From NCBI RefSeq assembly GCF_001442755.1, contig NZ_CP006367.1:930001-994000 (forward strand): a stretch of 64,000 nt of DNA. The letters are read 5' to 3'. This stretch comes from Aureimonas sp. AU20. Its GTDB lineage: Bacteria > Pseudomonadota > Alphaproteobacteria > Rhizobiales > Rhizobiaceae. The translations under genes were made by a program, and so were the position numbers. Below, one piece after another: positions 16,605 to 26,605 of this stretch. The first letter of the stretch is position 1; each line of letters begins with the position of its first letter. The notes below the pieces were generated by a model. It was not told the origin of the DNA. It ran no database searches and saw nothing but the letters and a program-made list of their open reading frames with translations.

Positions 16605-18203
16605 ATGGCGCTCCGTCTTCGCACCGTCCGTACACGCGCGCTCGCAGGGGGGCTGCAGGCCTCGCTGGCGTTTTGGCCGCTCCTGCCGCTGCCGGCCTTA
16701 GCCGAAAGCTCGGTGATCGCGGTCAACCGACCGCAGCAGACCATCTCGCTCGGCCTCGACAAGTCCAAGGTCATCGACCTGCCGCGAGACGCCCACGACA
16801 TCGTCGTTTCCAACCCCGCGGTGGCGGACGCGGTGACGCGCACGGCCCGGCGCATCTACATCTTCGGCAAGCAGATCGGCCAGACCAACATCTTCGTCTT
16901 CGACGCGAACGGGCGCGAGATCGCGGTTCTCGACCTCAAGATCGAGCGCGACATCTCCGCGCTCGCCTCCACGATCCGCAAGTACATCCCGTCCGCCGAC
17001 GTGCGGGCCGAGATGCTGAACGACAACGTGATCCTGACCGGCACGGTGGAAAACGCGCAGGACGCCCAGCGCGCGGTGGATCTCGCCACGATCTTCGTGA
17101 CCGGCGGCGAGGGCACGACCGGCCAATACATCAAGACCGCGACTTCGGGCGCTTCGGCGGCCGGCGGTGGAGGGGTCGCCATCGGCGGCGTGTCGCAGGC
17201 GCAGGAACGCCGGCAGACCAGCCAGATCGTCAACCTCCTCCAGATCCAGGGCGAGGACCAGGTCACGCTGAAGGTGACGGTCGCCGAGGTTCAACGCTCC
17301 GTCGTGAAGCAGCTCGGCATCGACGGCGTCGGCGTCGGCTCGCTCGACGGCATCGCGTTCGCGGCCGCGAGCGACAATCCCTTCGGTCTCGGTAAGGCGA
17401 TTTCGAACGCCGGCGCCAGCGTCTTCAACGGCGGCAACAGCGGCAACGGCATCACGGCCCAGCTGCGCGCCATGGAGCAGGCAGGCGTCATGCGCACGCT
17501 AGCGGAGCCGAGCCTAACCGCGATCTCCGGCGAGAGCGCGTCCTTCAAGGTCGGCGGCGAGTTCTCGGTCGCCAGCGGCAAGTCGGAAACGCCGGAAAAG
17601 CGCACACCCATTCTCAACAACAACGGCGCGATCGTCGGCTACGACACGACGCCGGCGAACGTCACCTATGACCACAAGGACATCGACTACGGCATCGGGC
17701 TCGACTTCACACCGGTGGTTCTTTCGCCGGGGCGCATCAGCCTGAAGATCCGCACGGCGGTCTCCGAGCCCACCTTCGAGTCGCCCTACGCCATTCCGGG
17801 CGGCGTCGCGCCGGGCGTCAATCTCGTCGGCATTCGCAAGCGCCTCGCCGACACCACGGTGGAACTGCCCTCGGGCGGCTCGCTGGTGATCGCGGGTCTG
17901 GTGCGCGACGAGATGCGGCAGGTTATTTCCGGCTATCCTGGCCTGTCCAAGATCCCGATTCTTGGGACATTGTTCCGCTCGCGCGACTTCCAGCGCTACG
18001 AGACCGAACTCGTCGTCATCGTCACGCCCTATCTCGTGCGGCCCGTGGCGCGCCAGCAGCTGGCGCGGCCGGACGACAATCTGAATTTCTCCTCCGACGG
18101 CGCCTCCAACTTCCTGGGCCGCGTGAACCGCGTCTATGGCGCCGCCGACACCCGTCTCCCCCCCGGCCGCTACCACGGCAACGTCGGATACATCTACAAA
18201 TGA
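16605..18203 (+). CDS. cpaC: Flp pilus outer-membrane secretin CpaC/RcpA
   Basis: 532 aa. A signal peptide (cleaved near ALAES) is followed by the pilus-N domain (KSKVIDLPRDAHDIVVSNP), a BON-like region (NDNVILTGTVENAQDAQRAV) and the secretin core with LAEPSLTAISGESASFKVGG and the C-terminal VVIVTPYLVRP. It forms the outer-membrane channel through which the pilus leaves. Its stop overlaps the cpaD start by ATGA. Confidence 0.95.
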   Translation: MALRLRTVRTRALAGGLQASLAFWPLLPLPALAESSVIAVNRPQQTISLGLDKSKVIDLPRDAHDIVVSNPAVADAVTRTARRIYIFGKQIGQTNIFVFDANGREIAVLDLKIERDISALASTIRKYIPSADVRAEMLNDNVILTGTVENAQDAQRAVDLATIFVTGGEGTTGQYIKTATSGASAAGGGGVAIGGVSQAQERRQTSQIVNLLQIQGEDQVTLKVTVAEVQRSVVKQLGIDGVGVGSLDGIAFAAASDNPFGLGKAISNAGASVFNGGNSGNGITAQLRAMEQAGVMRTLAEPSLTAISGESASFKVGGEFSVASGKSETPEKRTPILNNNGAIVGYDTTPANVTYDHKDIDYGIGLDFTPVVLSPGRISLKIRTAVSEPTFESPYAIPGGVAPGVNLVGIRKRLADTTVELPSGGSLVIAGLVRDEMRQVISGYPGLSKIPILGTLFRSRDFQRYETELVVIVTPYLVRPVARQQLARPDDNLNFSSDGASNFLGRVNRVYGAADTRLPPGRYHGNVGYIYK

Positions 18204-18904
18204 CCGTGCGCCGCCGCTTCTCCCCCCGCCGTCGCCTCGCGTTGGCCTCGGCCGCCCCACTCCTTATCGGCCTCCTGGCCGGCTGCGCCAACCAGCATAT
18301 CGAGGTGGGCGCGATCCCCGACGACTATCGCACGCGGCACCCGATCACGGTGCGCGAGGCGACCGAGGATCTGGAACTCTTCGTCGCCTCCTCGGATACG
18401 CGCCTGACCCCGGCCGACGAGACGCGGGTGGAAAGCTTCGCCACGCGCTTTCGCGCCTCGCGGGCGACGGTGATCCGGCTGCGCGTGCCGTCCGGCGGGC
18501 GTAATGCGGCGGCGGCCCGGCTCGTCGCCGACAATGTCGCCGGGGTTCTGCGCCGACATGGCGTGGCGCGCCAGCGCATCCTGATCGCGCCCTATCCGGC
18601 GGGGGGCATCGCCGACGTGCCGCCGCTGCTCCTGTCGTTCAACGCGGTGGTGGCCGAAGTCGAGCCCTGCGGCCGCTGGCCGGAGGACCTCGCCGACACC
18701 AGCGAGAACCGCAACTACCACAATTTCGGTTGCGCCTCGCAGAGCAACCTGGCCGCGCAGATCGCCGATCCGCGCGACCTGCTCGGGCCGCGCGGCATGA
18801 GCGAGATCGACGCGGAACGCCGCTCCACCGTGGTCGAGAAGTATCGCCGCGGCGAGCGGACCGCATCCGAGGCGCCGCGTCAGGCGTCCGACTACAATTG
18901 GTAG
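18200..18904 (+). CDS. cpaD: Flp pilus assembly lipoprotein CpaD
   Basis: 234 aa. The lipobox LLAGC (Cys about 29) follows a basic, hydrophobic leader, so it is a lipoprotein. The CpaD-type body includes RHPITVREA near the start and the conserved NFGCASQSNLAAQIADPRDL near the C-terminus. It is thought to help place or stabilise the CpaC secretin. It overlaps cpaC by ATGA. Confidence 0.93.
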   Translation: MTVRRRFSPRRRLALASAAPLLIGLLAGCANQHIEVGAIPDDYRTRHPITVREATEDLELFVASSDTRLTPADETRVESFATRFRASRATVIRLRVPSGGRNAAAARLVADNVAGVLRRHGVARQRILIAPYPAGGIADVPPLLLSFNAVVAEVEPCGRWPEDLADTSENRNYHNFGCASQSNLAAQIADPRDLLGPRGMSEIDAERRSTVVEKYRRGERTASEAPRQASDYNW

Positions 18905-18914
18905 GCCGAAAGCG

Positions 18915-20189
18915 ATGATCGATCTTCCTTCCGGCGATTCCCCCTATCGCCTTTCCGACACGGACCTGCGCCAGCGCCTCGACGCGCTGCGCCCGGTCCC
19001 GCGCATCAGCATCCAGGCCTTCTGCGAGACCGCCGCCGTGGGCGAGGCGATCGAGGCGGCGGCGGGCGACCGGCGCATGGTGAAGGCGCATGTGCGCGTT
19101 CACATGGGCGGCATCCGCGCGGCGGTGGAGCATTACGCCACCGCTCCGACGCCCAATCTCGTGTTTCTCGAATCCACCCTGCGGCCGAACGAGCTTCTGG
19201 GCGAGCTGGAATCGCTCGCCGATGTCTGCGATCCCGGCTCCAAGGTGGTGATCGTCGGCCATCACAACGACGTCTCGCTCTACCGCGAGCTGACGCGGCG
19301 CGGCGTGTCGGAATACATGCTGGCCCCGGTGCATCTGGCCGACGTGCTCGCCATCGTCTCGCAGCTCTTCATGGCCGAGGGCAGCGATCCGCTCGGCCGC
19401 ATTCTGGCCTTTGTCGGCGCCAAGGGCGGGGCCGGGGCCTCGACGCTCTGCCATAATGTCGGCTGGACCATGGCCCGGCTCTTCGGCAACGACGTTCTGC
19501 TGGCCGATCTCGACTTGCCCTTCGGCACGGCCAATATCGATTTCGACCGCGACCCGCCGCAAGGCGTGGCGGAGGCGGTGTTCTCGGCCGAGCGGCTGGA
19601 CGAGGTGTTTCTCGACCGGTTGCTCGTGTCCTGCGCTGATCATCTCTCGCTTCTGGCCGCTCCCTCGACGCTCGACCGTGCCTATGACTTCGAGGCGGAG
19701 GCCTTTTCGGCGCTGATCGACGCGGCGCAGCGCGGAACGCCCCATGTCGTTCTCGACGTGCCGCATGTCTGGAACGGCTGGACGCGCACGGTCTTGGAGC
19801 GGGCGGACGAGGTCGTGCTCGTGGCCGAGCCGGACCTTGCCAACCTTCGCAACGCCAAGAACCTGATGGACACGCTGCGCAAGGCGCGGCCCAACGACCG
19901 GCCGCCGCATCTCGTACTGAACCGGGTCGGCGTGCCCAAGCGCCCCGAGATCGCCCCGGCCGAGTTCGCCGAGCCGCTGGGTGTCCAACTCATGGCGCAG
20001 ATCGCCTTCGACCCGCTGGTGTTCGGCACGGCCGCCAACACCGGCCGCATGCTGGCCGAGCTCGACGGCAAGCACGCCGCCACGCTCGCCTTCAACGAGA
20101 TGGCGCATGCGCTGACCGGACGGGCCGTGGCCAAGCAGGCGCCGAAACAGACGCTGGGCGGGCTGCGCGCGTTGATGCGCCGGCGCTAG
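18915..20189 (+). CDS. cpaE: Flp pilus assembly ATPase CpaE (MinD/ParA-like)
   Basis: 424 aa. An N-terminal receiver-like domain (VVIVGHHNDVSLYRELTRRG) precedes a MinD/ParA-type ATPase with the deviant Walker A FVGAKGGAGAST around residue 165 and the DLDLPFGTANIDFD switch region. CpaE places the pilus machine at the cell pole in related bacteria. It begins ten bases after cpaD. Confidence 0.93.
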   Translation: MIDLPSGDSPYRLSDTDLRQRLDALRPVPRISIQAFCETAAVGEAIEAAAGDRRMVKAHVRVHMGGIRAAVEHYATAPTPNLVFLESTLRPNELLGELESLADVCDPGSKVVIVGHHNDVSLYRELTRRGVSEYMLAPVHLADVLAIVSQLFMAEGSDPLGRILAFVGAKGGAGASTLCHNVGWTMARLFGNDVLLADLDLPFGTANIDFDRDPPQGVAEAVFSAERLDEVFLDRLLVSCADHLSLLAAPSTLDRAYDFEAEAFSALIDAAQRGTPHVVLDVPHVWNGWTRTVLERADEVVLVAEPDLANLRNAKNLMDTLRKARPNDRPPHLVLNRVGVPKRPEIAPAEFAEPLGVQLMAQIAFDPLVFGTAANTGRMLAELDGKHAATLAFNEMAHALTGRAVAKQAPKQTLGGLRALMRRR

Positions 20190-20288
20190 CGCCAAGATTG
20201 AATGACAGGCCCGCTCTGGTTCGCCGGCGCGGGCACGGTTCGAGGCGCCGCCATGGCCTCGCAAGGCAAGCGGAAGGAACAGGACGAC

Positions 20289-21764
20289 ATGTTCGGCAAG
20301 CGTGGAAACGAGACGGGCACGATGGCACGGCAGGCGCCGGCCGCGCCTGCGCTCCCCGCGACGCCGGCCCCGGCACCCGTCTCGCGCGGCGAGGCGGCTC
20401 CCCCGCCGCGCGCCGCGCCCGCCAAGGCGGCGCCCGAGGCGCCGGCGCCCGTGCAGGCCGTCCGGGCGCGCTCGGACAGTTATTACGAGACCAAGAGCAA
20501 GATCTTCGCCGCGCTGATCGACACGATCGATCTCAGCCAGTTGGCCCGGCTGGAAACCGAGATGGCGCGCGAGGAAATCCGCGACATCGTCAACGACATC
20601 ATCTCGATCAAGAATTTCGCGATGACGATCGCCGAGCAGGAGGACCTGCTCGCCGACATCTGCAACGATGTTCTCGGCTACGGCCCGCTGGAGCCGCTTC
20701 TGGTTCGCGACGACATCGCCGATATCATGGTGAACGGCGCGCGCCAGACCTTCATCGAAGTCGACGGCAAGGTGATCGAGGCGGGGGTGCGCTTCCGCGA
20801 CAACCAGCAGCTTCTCAACATCTGCCAGCGCATCGTCAGCCAGGTCGGCCGGCGCGTCGACGAATCCTCGCCCATCTGCGACGCGCGCCTGCCGGACGGC
20901 TCGCGCGTCAACGTCATCGCGCCGCCGCTCGCCATCGACGGCACGGTGCTGACCATCCGCAAGTTCAAGAAGGACAAGCTGACCCTGCCGCAGCTCGTCG
21001 AGTTCGGCGCCATCTCGCCCGAAGGGGCGACCATCCTCGAGATCATCGGCCGCGTGCGCTGCAACGTGGTGATCTCCGGCGGCACGGGCTCGGGCAAGAC
21101 GACCCTTCTCAACTGCCTGACGCGCTATATCGACGAAGACGAGCGCATCATCACCTGCGAGGACTCGGCCGAGCTCCAGCTCCAGCAGCCCCATGTCGTG
21201 CGCCTCGAAACCCGCCCGCCCAATATCGAGGGCGAGGGTGAGATCACCATGCGTGACCTCGTCAAGAACTGCCTGCGCATGCGGCCCGAGCGCATCATCG
21301 TCGGCGAAGTGCGCGGACCCGAGGTCTTCGATCTCCTGCAGGCGATGAACACGGGCCATGACGGCTCGATGGGCACGATCCACTCCAACAGCCCGCGCGA
21401 ATGCCTGAACCGCATGGAATCCATGATCGCCATGGGCGGTTTCTCGCTGCCCTCGCGCACGGTCAAGGAGATCATCGTCGGCTCGGTGGACGTGGTGATC
21501 CAGGCCGCGCGCCTTCGCGACGGCTCGCGCCGCATCACCCACATCACCGAAGTCGTGGGCATGGAAGGCGACGTGATCATCACGCAGGACCTCTTCCTCT
21601 ACGACATCCTGGGCGAGGATTCGCGCGGCCGGCTGGTCGGGCGCCACCGCTCCACCGGCATCGGCCGGCCCGCCTTCTGGGACCGCGCGCGCTACTACAA
21701 CGAGGAACAGCGACTGGCCCGCGCGCTCGACGCGGCGAATGTGGAAGTGGAGCGCGGGGCGTGA
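20289..21764 (+). CDS. cpaF: Flp pilus secretion ATPase CpaF/TadA
   Basis: 491 aa from the ATG at 20289 (MFGKRGNE), which follows GGAA-type sequences; in-frame ATGs at 20253 and 20202 would give longer forms. An Ala/Pro-rich linker leads to the type II/IV secretion ATPase core: Walker [14 protein letters not shown] near 262, the Asp box EDSAELQLQ, Walker [12 protein letters not shown] and the His box [13 protein letters not shown]. It drives pilus assembly at the inner membrane. Its stop overlaps the next start (GTGA). Confidence 0.93.
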   Translation: MFGKRGNETGTMARQAPAAPALPATPAPAPVSRGEAAPPPRAAPAKAAPEAPAPVQAVRARSDSYYETKSKIFAALIDTIDLSQLARLETEMAREEIRDIVNDIISIKNFAMTIAEQEDLLADICNDVLGYGPLEPLLVRDDIADIMVNGARQTFIEVDGKVIEAGVRFRDNQQLLNICQRIVSQVGRRVDESSPICDARLPDGSRVNVIAPPLAIDGTVLTIRKFKKDKLTLPQLVEFGAISPEGATILEIIGRVRCNVVISGGTGSGKTTLLNCLTRYIDEDERIITCEDSAELQLQQPHVVRLETRPPNIEGEGEITMRDLVKNCLRMRPERIIVGEVRGPEVFDLLQAMNTGHDGSMGTIHSNSPRECLNRMESMIAMGGFSLPSRTVKEIIVGSVDVVIQAARLRDGSRRITHITEVVGMEGDVIITQDLFLYDILGEDSRGRLVGRHRSTGIGRPAFWDRARYYNEEQRLARALDAANVEVERGA

Positions 21765-22759
21765 TCACGATCCTGTTCGTGGCCCTCGTCGCGCTGTCGA
21801 CCGGCGCCCTTCTCTACGGCGTGCTTCAGCCTCGCTTCGAAAGCGACAAGGCCGCGCGCTCGCGCTTCGAGCAGTTCTCGGCGTCCGAGAACGATCTGGC
21901 CCTGCGCCAGGCGGCGCGCGACCGGATGCAGGAAGTGTCCAAGCGGCGCAAGACGCTGCAGGCGACGCTTCAGGACTTCGAGGAAAAGAACCGCAAGCGC
22001 AGCGACAACATGCGCAAGCTCACGCTTGAAGCGCGCATCCGCCAGGCCGGGTTCGACTTCGCGCCGCGCGCCTACTGGCTCGGCTGCGCCGGGATCGGCG
22101 TCGTCGCCTTCCTGCTCATGCTGATGCTGACCGGCGCGCTTCTCCTGTCGCTCGGCCTTGCCCTGTCTGCCGGGCTCGGCCTGCCGCACTGGTTTCTGGG
22201 TTGGCGCCGCACCCGGCGCCAGCGCAGCTTTTCCGACGAGTTCGCCAATGCGCTCGACGTCATCGTGCGCGGCATCAAGTCCGGCCTGCCGCTGCAGGAC
22301 ACGCTGCGCATGATCGCCTCCGAAACGCCCGATCCCGTGCGTTCGGAATTCGCACGGATCGTCGAGGCGCTGCAGATGGGCGCGCCGCTGACGGAAGCGG
22401 TGGGCCGGCTTTACGCCAGCATGCCCATGCCGGAGACGAACTTCTTCGCGATCGTCGTTTCCATCCAGTCCCAGTCGGGCGGCAATCTCGCCGAAGCGCT
22501 GAACAACCTGTCGCGCGTGCTGCGCGATCGCAAGAAGATGAAGGGCAAGATCAAGGCCATGTCCATGGAGGCTAAGGCCTCCGCTTATATCATCGGCTCG
22601 CTGCCGATCATCGTGGCCGGCCTCGTCTATCTCACCTCGCCCGATTACATTTCCATTCTGTTCACCGACCCCAAGGGCCACATGATCCTGATGGGATCGG
22701 GCCTCTGGATGCTGTGCGGCATCCTGGTGATGCGCAAGATGATCAATTTCGACTTCTGA
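21761..22759 (+). CDS. tadB: Type II secretion/Flp pilus inner-membrane protein TadB (GspF domain)
   Basis: 332 aa with a GTG start overlapping the cpaF stop; no ATG lies before the first membrane helix. It has an N-terminal helix, a charged cytoplasmic stretch, a pair of helices near 90-130 and a T2SSF domain (ALDVIVRGIKSGLPLQDTLR, IQSQSGGNLAEALNNLS) ending in two helices. It forms the inner-membrane platform with TadC. Confidence 0.92.
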   Translation: MITILFVALVALSTGALLYGVLQPRFESDKAARSRFEQFSASENDLALRQAARDRMQEVSKRRKTLQATLQDFEEKNRKRSDNMRKLTLEARIRQAGFDFAPRAYWLGCAGIGVVAFLLMLMLTGALLLSLGLALSAGLGLPHWFLGWRRTRRQRSFSDEFANALDVIVRGIKSGLPLQDTLRMIASETPDPVRSEFARIVEALQMGAPLTEAVGRLYASMPMPETNFFAIVVSIQSQSGGNLAEALNNLSRVLRDRKKMKGKIKAMSMEAKASAYIIGSLPIIVAGLVYLTSPDYISILFTDPKGHMILMGSGLWMLCGILVMRKMINFDF

Positions 22760-22766
22760 GGTTCGC

Positions 22767-23756
22767 ATGGACGCCGTGTTGCAGATGTTCGGCCTGTCCA
22801 GCCATGTGGCGCTCGGCCTTTTCGTGGCCGTCGCCATGTTCGCGACCCTCGTGTCCCTGGTGCTGCCGCTCCTGTCGGGCCAGGAGATGAAGGGGCGCAT
22901 GAAGGCCGTGGCGCTGGAGCGCGATCAGGTTCGCGCGCGCGAGCGCAGCCGCATGGCCAACGAGCGGGACGGCGGGCGCGTCACCCTGCGCAAGCAGGCG
23001 GACCGCTCCTTCGCCGCCAAGGTGGTCGAGGCGCTCGACCTTCGCAAGGCGCTTCTGGACGAGGCCACGATGACGAAGCTGCGCATCGCGGGCTTTCGCA
23101 CGCATCGCGCGCTGACGCTGTTCCTATTCTGCCGCGTCGCCCTGCCGCTCGTGTTCGGCCTTCTAGCGGCCTTCTACATTTTCGGCCTCGGGATGATGGC
23201 CGACCGCGCCTTCTTCATGCGGGTCTTCGTCTGCATCCTGGGCGCCTATGCCGGCTTCTACGCCCCCATTCTCTTCGTCGGCAATGCCGGCAAGAAGCGC
23301 GCGCAGTCGATCCGCCGCGCCTGGCCGGACGCGCTCGACGTTCTCCTGATCTGCGTGGAATCGGGCAATTCCATCGAGGCCGCGTTCCGGCGCGTGGCGG
23401 ACGAGATCGGCATTCAGTCCGTGCCGCTGGCGGAGGAGATGGTGCTGGTCTGCGCCGAACTCTCCTACCTGCCGGACCGCCGGCAGGCCTACGAGAACCT
23501 CACCGCGCGCACCGGGCTGGAATCGGTCCGCTCGGTCTGCACGGCCCTCGTCCAGGCCGAGCGGTACGGAACGCCGCTCGGCGTCGCGCTGCGCACGCTG
23601 GCGCAGGAAAGCCGCGACCAGCGCATGACGGCGGCCGAGGGCAAGGCCGCCGCGCTGCCGCCCAAGCTCACCGTGCCCATGATGGTGTTCTTCCTGCCGG
23701 TGCTCTTCGCCGTCATCATCGGCCCGGCCATCATCAAGGTCATGCCGATGCTGTAG
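22767..23756 (+). CDS. tadC: Type II secretion/Flp pilus inner-membrane protein TadC (GspF domain)
   Basis: 329 aa, same architecture as TadB: an N-terminal helix, a basic cytoplasmic segment, two central helices and a T2SSF domain (WPDALDVLLICVESGNSIEA, AERYGTPLGVALRTLAQESR), ending VFFLPVLFAVIIGPAIIKVM. It starts seven bases after tadB and is the last plus-strand gene of the locus; tadD faces it. Confidence 0.92.
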   Translation: MDAVLQMFGLSSHVALGLFVAVAMFATLVSLVLPLLSGQEMKGRMKAVALERDQVRARERSRMANERDGGRVTLRKQADRSFAAKVVEALDLRKALLDEATMTKLRIAGFRTHRALTLFLFCRVALPLVFGLLAAFYIFGLGMMADRAFFMRVFVCILGAYAGFYAPILFVGNAGKKRAQSIRRAWPDALDVLLICVESGNSIEAAFRRVADEIGIQSVPLAEEMVLVCAELSYLPDRRQAYENLTARTGLESVRSVCTALVQAERYGTPLGVALRTLAQESRDQRMTAAEGKAAALPPKLTVPMMVFFLPVLFAVIIGPAIIKVMPML

Positions 23757-23842
23757 CGGGCGGTGGCGCGCCGTGCTGGCGACGCAGCCGCCAAGCGTCC
23801 CGCCGGCAGTTCGCGGGCCGGGAAGGCGAGGCGGGGCGCCCG

Positions 23843-24688
23843 TCAGCCCCGGCGTTCGCTCTTCAGCTCGCTCCAGGTGTTGCGCTGCGCCAGCATCTGC
23901 TTGAGATAGGCGACATTGGCCCGCGCCTCGTCGGGCGAGAGCACATCGGAGGCGATCTTTTCGGCCTCGCCGAAGCGCCCTTGGAGGCCCACCGCCAGCG
24001 CCAGGTTCTGGCGAACGCGCGGATCGGCGCCGGGCTTGGAGGCGGCGCGGCTGAGATAGGTCTCGGCGCCTTTCAGGTCGTTCTGGAGAAGCGAGGACAT
24101 GCCGAGATTGGACAGGATCGACGGCTCGTTTGGCTCCAGCGTCAGCGCCTTCTCGTAGACGATGCGCGCCTTGTCGGGCTGGCCGAGTTGGTCGAGGATC
24201 GCGCCTTCCGCCGACAGGAGCCGCCAGTCGGGCTGGTCCGGCGTTTGGGCGCGGCGGATTGTCTCCAGCGCCTTGGGCAGTTCGCCCGCTGCCGCCAGCG
24301 CCTTGCCATAGGCGCCGAGCACGTCGCGGTCGTTGGGATGGGCGATCGCCACCTGCTGCATCACCGCCAGCGACTGGTCGTTGCGGCCCGCCGTCTGGAG
24401 GGCCGAAGCGTAGGCGAGGCCCACGTCCTTGTTCTTGGGGTCGCGCTCGTAGGACGCGCCATAGATGCGGATCGCGCCGCTCAGCTCTTCCGATGTCATG
24501 GAGGAAAGGTCGCGCTTGGGTGGCGCCTCGCCGCGCGGGGCGATCGAGCCCGTGTGCATGCGCGAGGTCTGCGTGCAGCCGCTCGCCGCCAGACCTGCCA
24601 GAAGCAGCAGGGCCAGCGCGCCTCGCCTTGCACCCGGCCTCGGGCGGGCGTAGGTCGGCGCGGCGTCCTCGTTTCTGAATCGGCGCAT
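23843..24688 (-). CDS. tadD: TPR lipoprotein TadD (Flp pilus assembly)
   Basis: 281 aa. A basic leader and hydrophobic stretch end in the lipobox AASGC (about residues 33-37). The body has several tetratricopeptide repeats, for example DVGLAYASALQTAGRNDQSL and EPSILSNLGMSSLLQNDLKG. The ATG at 24688 has AAGGAA upstream; a GTG at 24709 is the longer alternative. TadD is a periplasmic lipoprotein needed for pilus assembly. It faces tadC across 86 bp. Confidence 0.9.
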   Translation of the reverse strand: MRRFRNEDAAPTYARPRPGARRGALALLLLAGLAASGCTQTSRMHTGSIAPRGEAPPKRDLSSMTSEELSGAIRIYGASYERDPKNKDVGLAYASALQTAGRNDQSLAVMQQVAIAHPNDRDVLGAYGKALAAAGELPKALETIRRAQTPDQPDWRLLSAEGAILDQLGQPDKARIVYEKALTLEPNEPSILSNLGMSSLLQNDLKGAETYLSRAASKPGADPRVRQNLALAVGLQGRFGEAEKIASDVLSPDEARANVAYLKQMLAQRNTWSELKSERRG

Positions 24689-24797
24689 CGGCTTTTCCGT
24701 TCCTTCCACCCGCCGCGGGCAGGATGCGGACGGGTCATCTTTCGTTAACCCCTAAGTCCCGACCATTTCGCGGGGCTGACGTTCGCGAGCCTTTCCC

Positions 24798-26180
24798 ATG
24801 ACCGACCGCCTTCTCTCCTCCTCCGCCAACGCCCTGCCGATCCACGCCGCGCCCGAGGGCGCACTGGAGCAACTGCCTGAAGCCGCGCGCCGCTGGCTGG
24901 AGGCGACGGGCTTCAAGGCTGGCGCCGGTTCCGTCGCGCTTCTGCCAGGCGAGGCGGGGCTGGCCGGCGCCGTGCTCGGCCTCGGCGCGCCGGATGGGCA
25001 GGGCGAGGCGGAGCGCGCGCTCCTCGCCGGCGCGCTGGCGCAGGCGCTTCCCGAAGGCGACTGGGCGCTGGATGTGGCGGCCGGGCTCGACCCAACGCTC
25101 GCCGCGCTCGGCTTCCTGCTCGGCGCCTATCGCTTCGAGCGCTATCTGACCAAGCCCGCCAAGCCCGGCCCTCGCCTCGTGCTGCCGGCCGGAGCGGACG
25201 AGAGCGCGGTTCGGCTTCTGGCGTCGAGCGTCCATCTCGTGCGCGACCTCATCAACACGCCCACCAACGACCTCCTGCCGGACGGGATCGAGGCGGCGGC
25301 GCGAGAAGTCGCGACGGAGTTCGGCGCGGAAGTGAGCGTGACGCTGGGCGACGCGCTGCTCGAGGCGAACTTCCCGATGATCCACGCGGTCGGCCGCGCG
25401 TCCAGCGTCGCGCCGCGCCTGATCGACCTCACCTGGGGGCCGGCCGACGCGCCGCGCGTCACCCTGGTCGGCAAGGGCGTCGCCTTCGACACGGGCGGGC
25501 TCGACATCAAGCCGGCCTCCGGCATGCTCCTGATGAAGAAGGATATGGGCGGCGCGGCGAACGTTCTGGGTCTCGCCCGCCTCGTCATGGGCTCCCGGCT
25601 CGAGGTCCGGCTGCGCGTGCTCATTCCCGCCGTCGAGAACGCCATTTCGGCAAACAGCTTCCGGCCGGGCGACGTCCTGCGCAGCCGGCTCGGCAAGAGC
25701 GTCGAGATCGGCAACACGGACGCGGAAGGGCGCCTGATCCTGGCCGACGCCCTGGCGCTGGCCGACGAGGAATCGCCCGAGATCCTCGTCGACATGGCGA
25801 CGCTGACGGGCGCGGCGCGTGTGGCGCTCGGACCTGAGCTTCCGCCCTTCTTCACCGACGACGAGTCGCTGGCCGGCGAGATCGCGCTCGCGAGCCAGGC
25901 GCTGCACGATCCGCTCTGGCGCCTGCCGCTCTGGAAGCCCTATGCCAAGGCGCTCGCCTCCAAGATCGCCGACACCAACAACGTGACCACGGACGGGTTC
26001 GCCGGTTCGGTGACGGCGGCGCTTTTTCTCCAGGGCTTCGTGCGCAATGCCAAGAGCTGGGCGCATTTCGACGTCTACGGCTGGCGGCCCCAGGCGGGCC
26101 CGCTCGGGCCGGCGGGCGGCGAGGCGCAGGGCATCCGCGCGCTGGCCCACGTCCTGACGCAGCGCTACGGGCGGTCTTGA
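24798..26180 (+). CDS. pepA: Leucyl aminopeptidase (M17 family)
   Basis: 460 aa. The C-terminal catalytic domain shows the M17 metal and active-site blocks VGKGVAFDTGGLDIKPASGM with KKDMGGAANV and the signature NTDAEGRLILADALAL. The N-terminal part is shorter than in E. coli PepA. It removes N-terminal residues from peptides in the cytoplasm. A MarR gene follows closely on the same strand. Confidence 0.93.
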   Translation: MTDRLLSSSANALPIHAAPEGALEQLPEAARRWLEATGFKAGAGSVALLPGEAGLAGAVLGLGAPDGQGEAERALLAGALAQALPEGDWALDVAAGLDPTLAALGFLLGAYRFERYLTKPAKPGPRLVLPAGADESAVRLLASSVHLVRDLINTPTNDLLPDGIEAAAREVATEFGAEVSVTLGDALLEANFPMIHAVGRASSVAPRLIDLTWGPADAPRVTLVGKGVAFDTGGLDIKPASGMLLMKKDMGGAANVLGLARLVMGSRLEVRLRVLIPAVENAISANSFRPGDVLRSRLGKSVEIGNTDAEGRLILADALALADEESPEILVDMATLTGAARVALGPELPPFFTDDESLAGEIALASQALHDPLWRLPLWKPYAKALASKIADTNNVTTDGFAGSVTAALFLQGFVRNAKSWAHFDVYGWRPQAGPLGPAGGEAQGIRALAHVLTQRYGRS

Positions 26181-26254
26181 ATCCGCCCGAAAGTGCCGGA
26201 ATTTTGGGCGATGCGCGCCGGGCACGAGGCGAATCGGCGCGCCTGAGGGCGCTC

Positions 26255-26605
26255 ATGGGTATCGACATCAAGCCGGCGCAGGCCTTGCGCCTGCTCTATC
26301 GCAACGCCATGCTCCAGGCGCACCATCCGGGCTCCGATCTCACCGCCCGGCAGACCGCGATTCTTCTGACCATCTATCTCGACCCGCCGCCCCATACGGT
26401 GCGCGGCCTCGCCGAAAAGCTGCAAGTGGCCAAGCCCGTGGTGACGCGGGCGCTCGACTCGATGGGACGCATGAACCTGCTCGAACGCCAGCGCGACCCC
26501 AACGACCTGCGCAACGTCCTCGTGCGCCGCACCGTGGAGGGTAGTCTCTTCGTGTCCGAAATGGCGGATCGACTTGTGAGCGAAGCGGGAGCGCTGGGAC
26601 GATGA
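26255..26605 (+). CDS. MarR-type winged-helix transcriptional regulator
   Basis: 116 aa from the ATG at 26255, which has GAGGG five bases upstream; a TTG at 26177 overlapping the pepA stop would add 26 residues. The wHTH core is clear: LTARQTAILLTIYLD, VRGLAEKLQVAKPVVTRALD as the recognition helix region and LERQRDPNDLRNVLVRRT as the wing. The C-terminal dimer helix is short. Its targets are unknown; it overlaps the next gene by ATGA. Confidence 0.8.
   Translation: MGIDIKPAQALRLLYRNAMLQAHHPGSDLTARQTAILLTIYLDPPPHTVRGLAEKLQVAKPVVTRALDSMGRMNLLERQRDPNDLRNVLVRRTVEGSLFVSEMADRLVSEAGALGR

Noticed and set aside
18639..21647. A 1002-codon minus-strand frame opposite cpaD, cpaE and cpaF
   Set aside because: It is rich in His, Arg and Asp with no domain or start signal, and lies antisense to genes with clear motifs.
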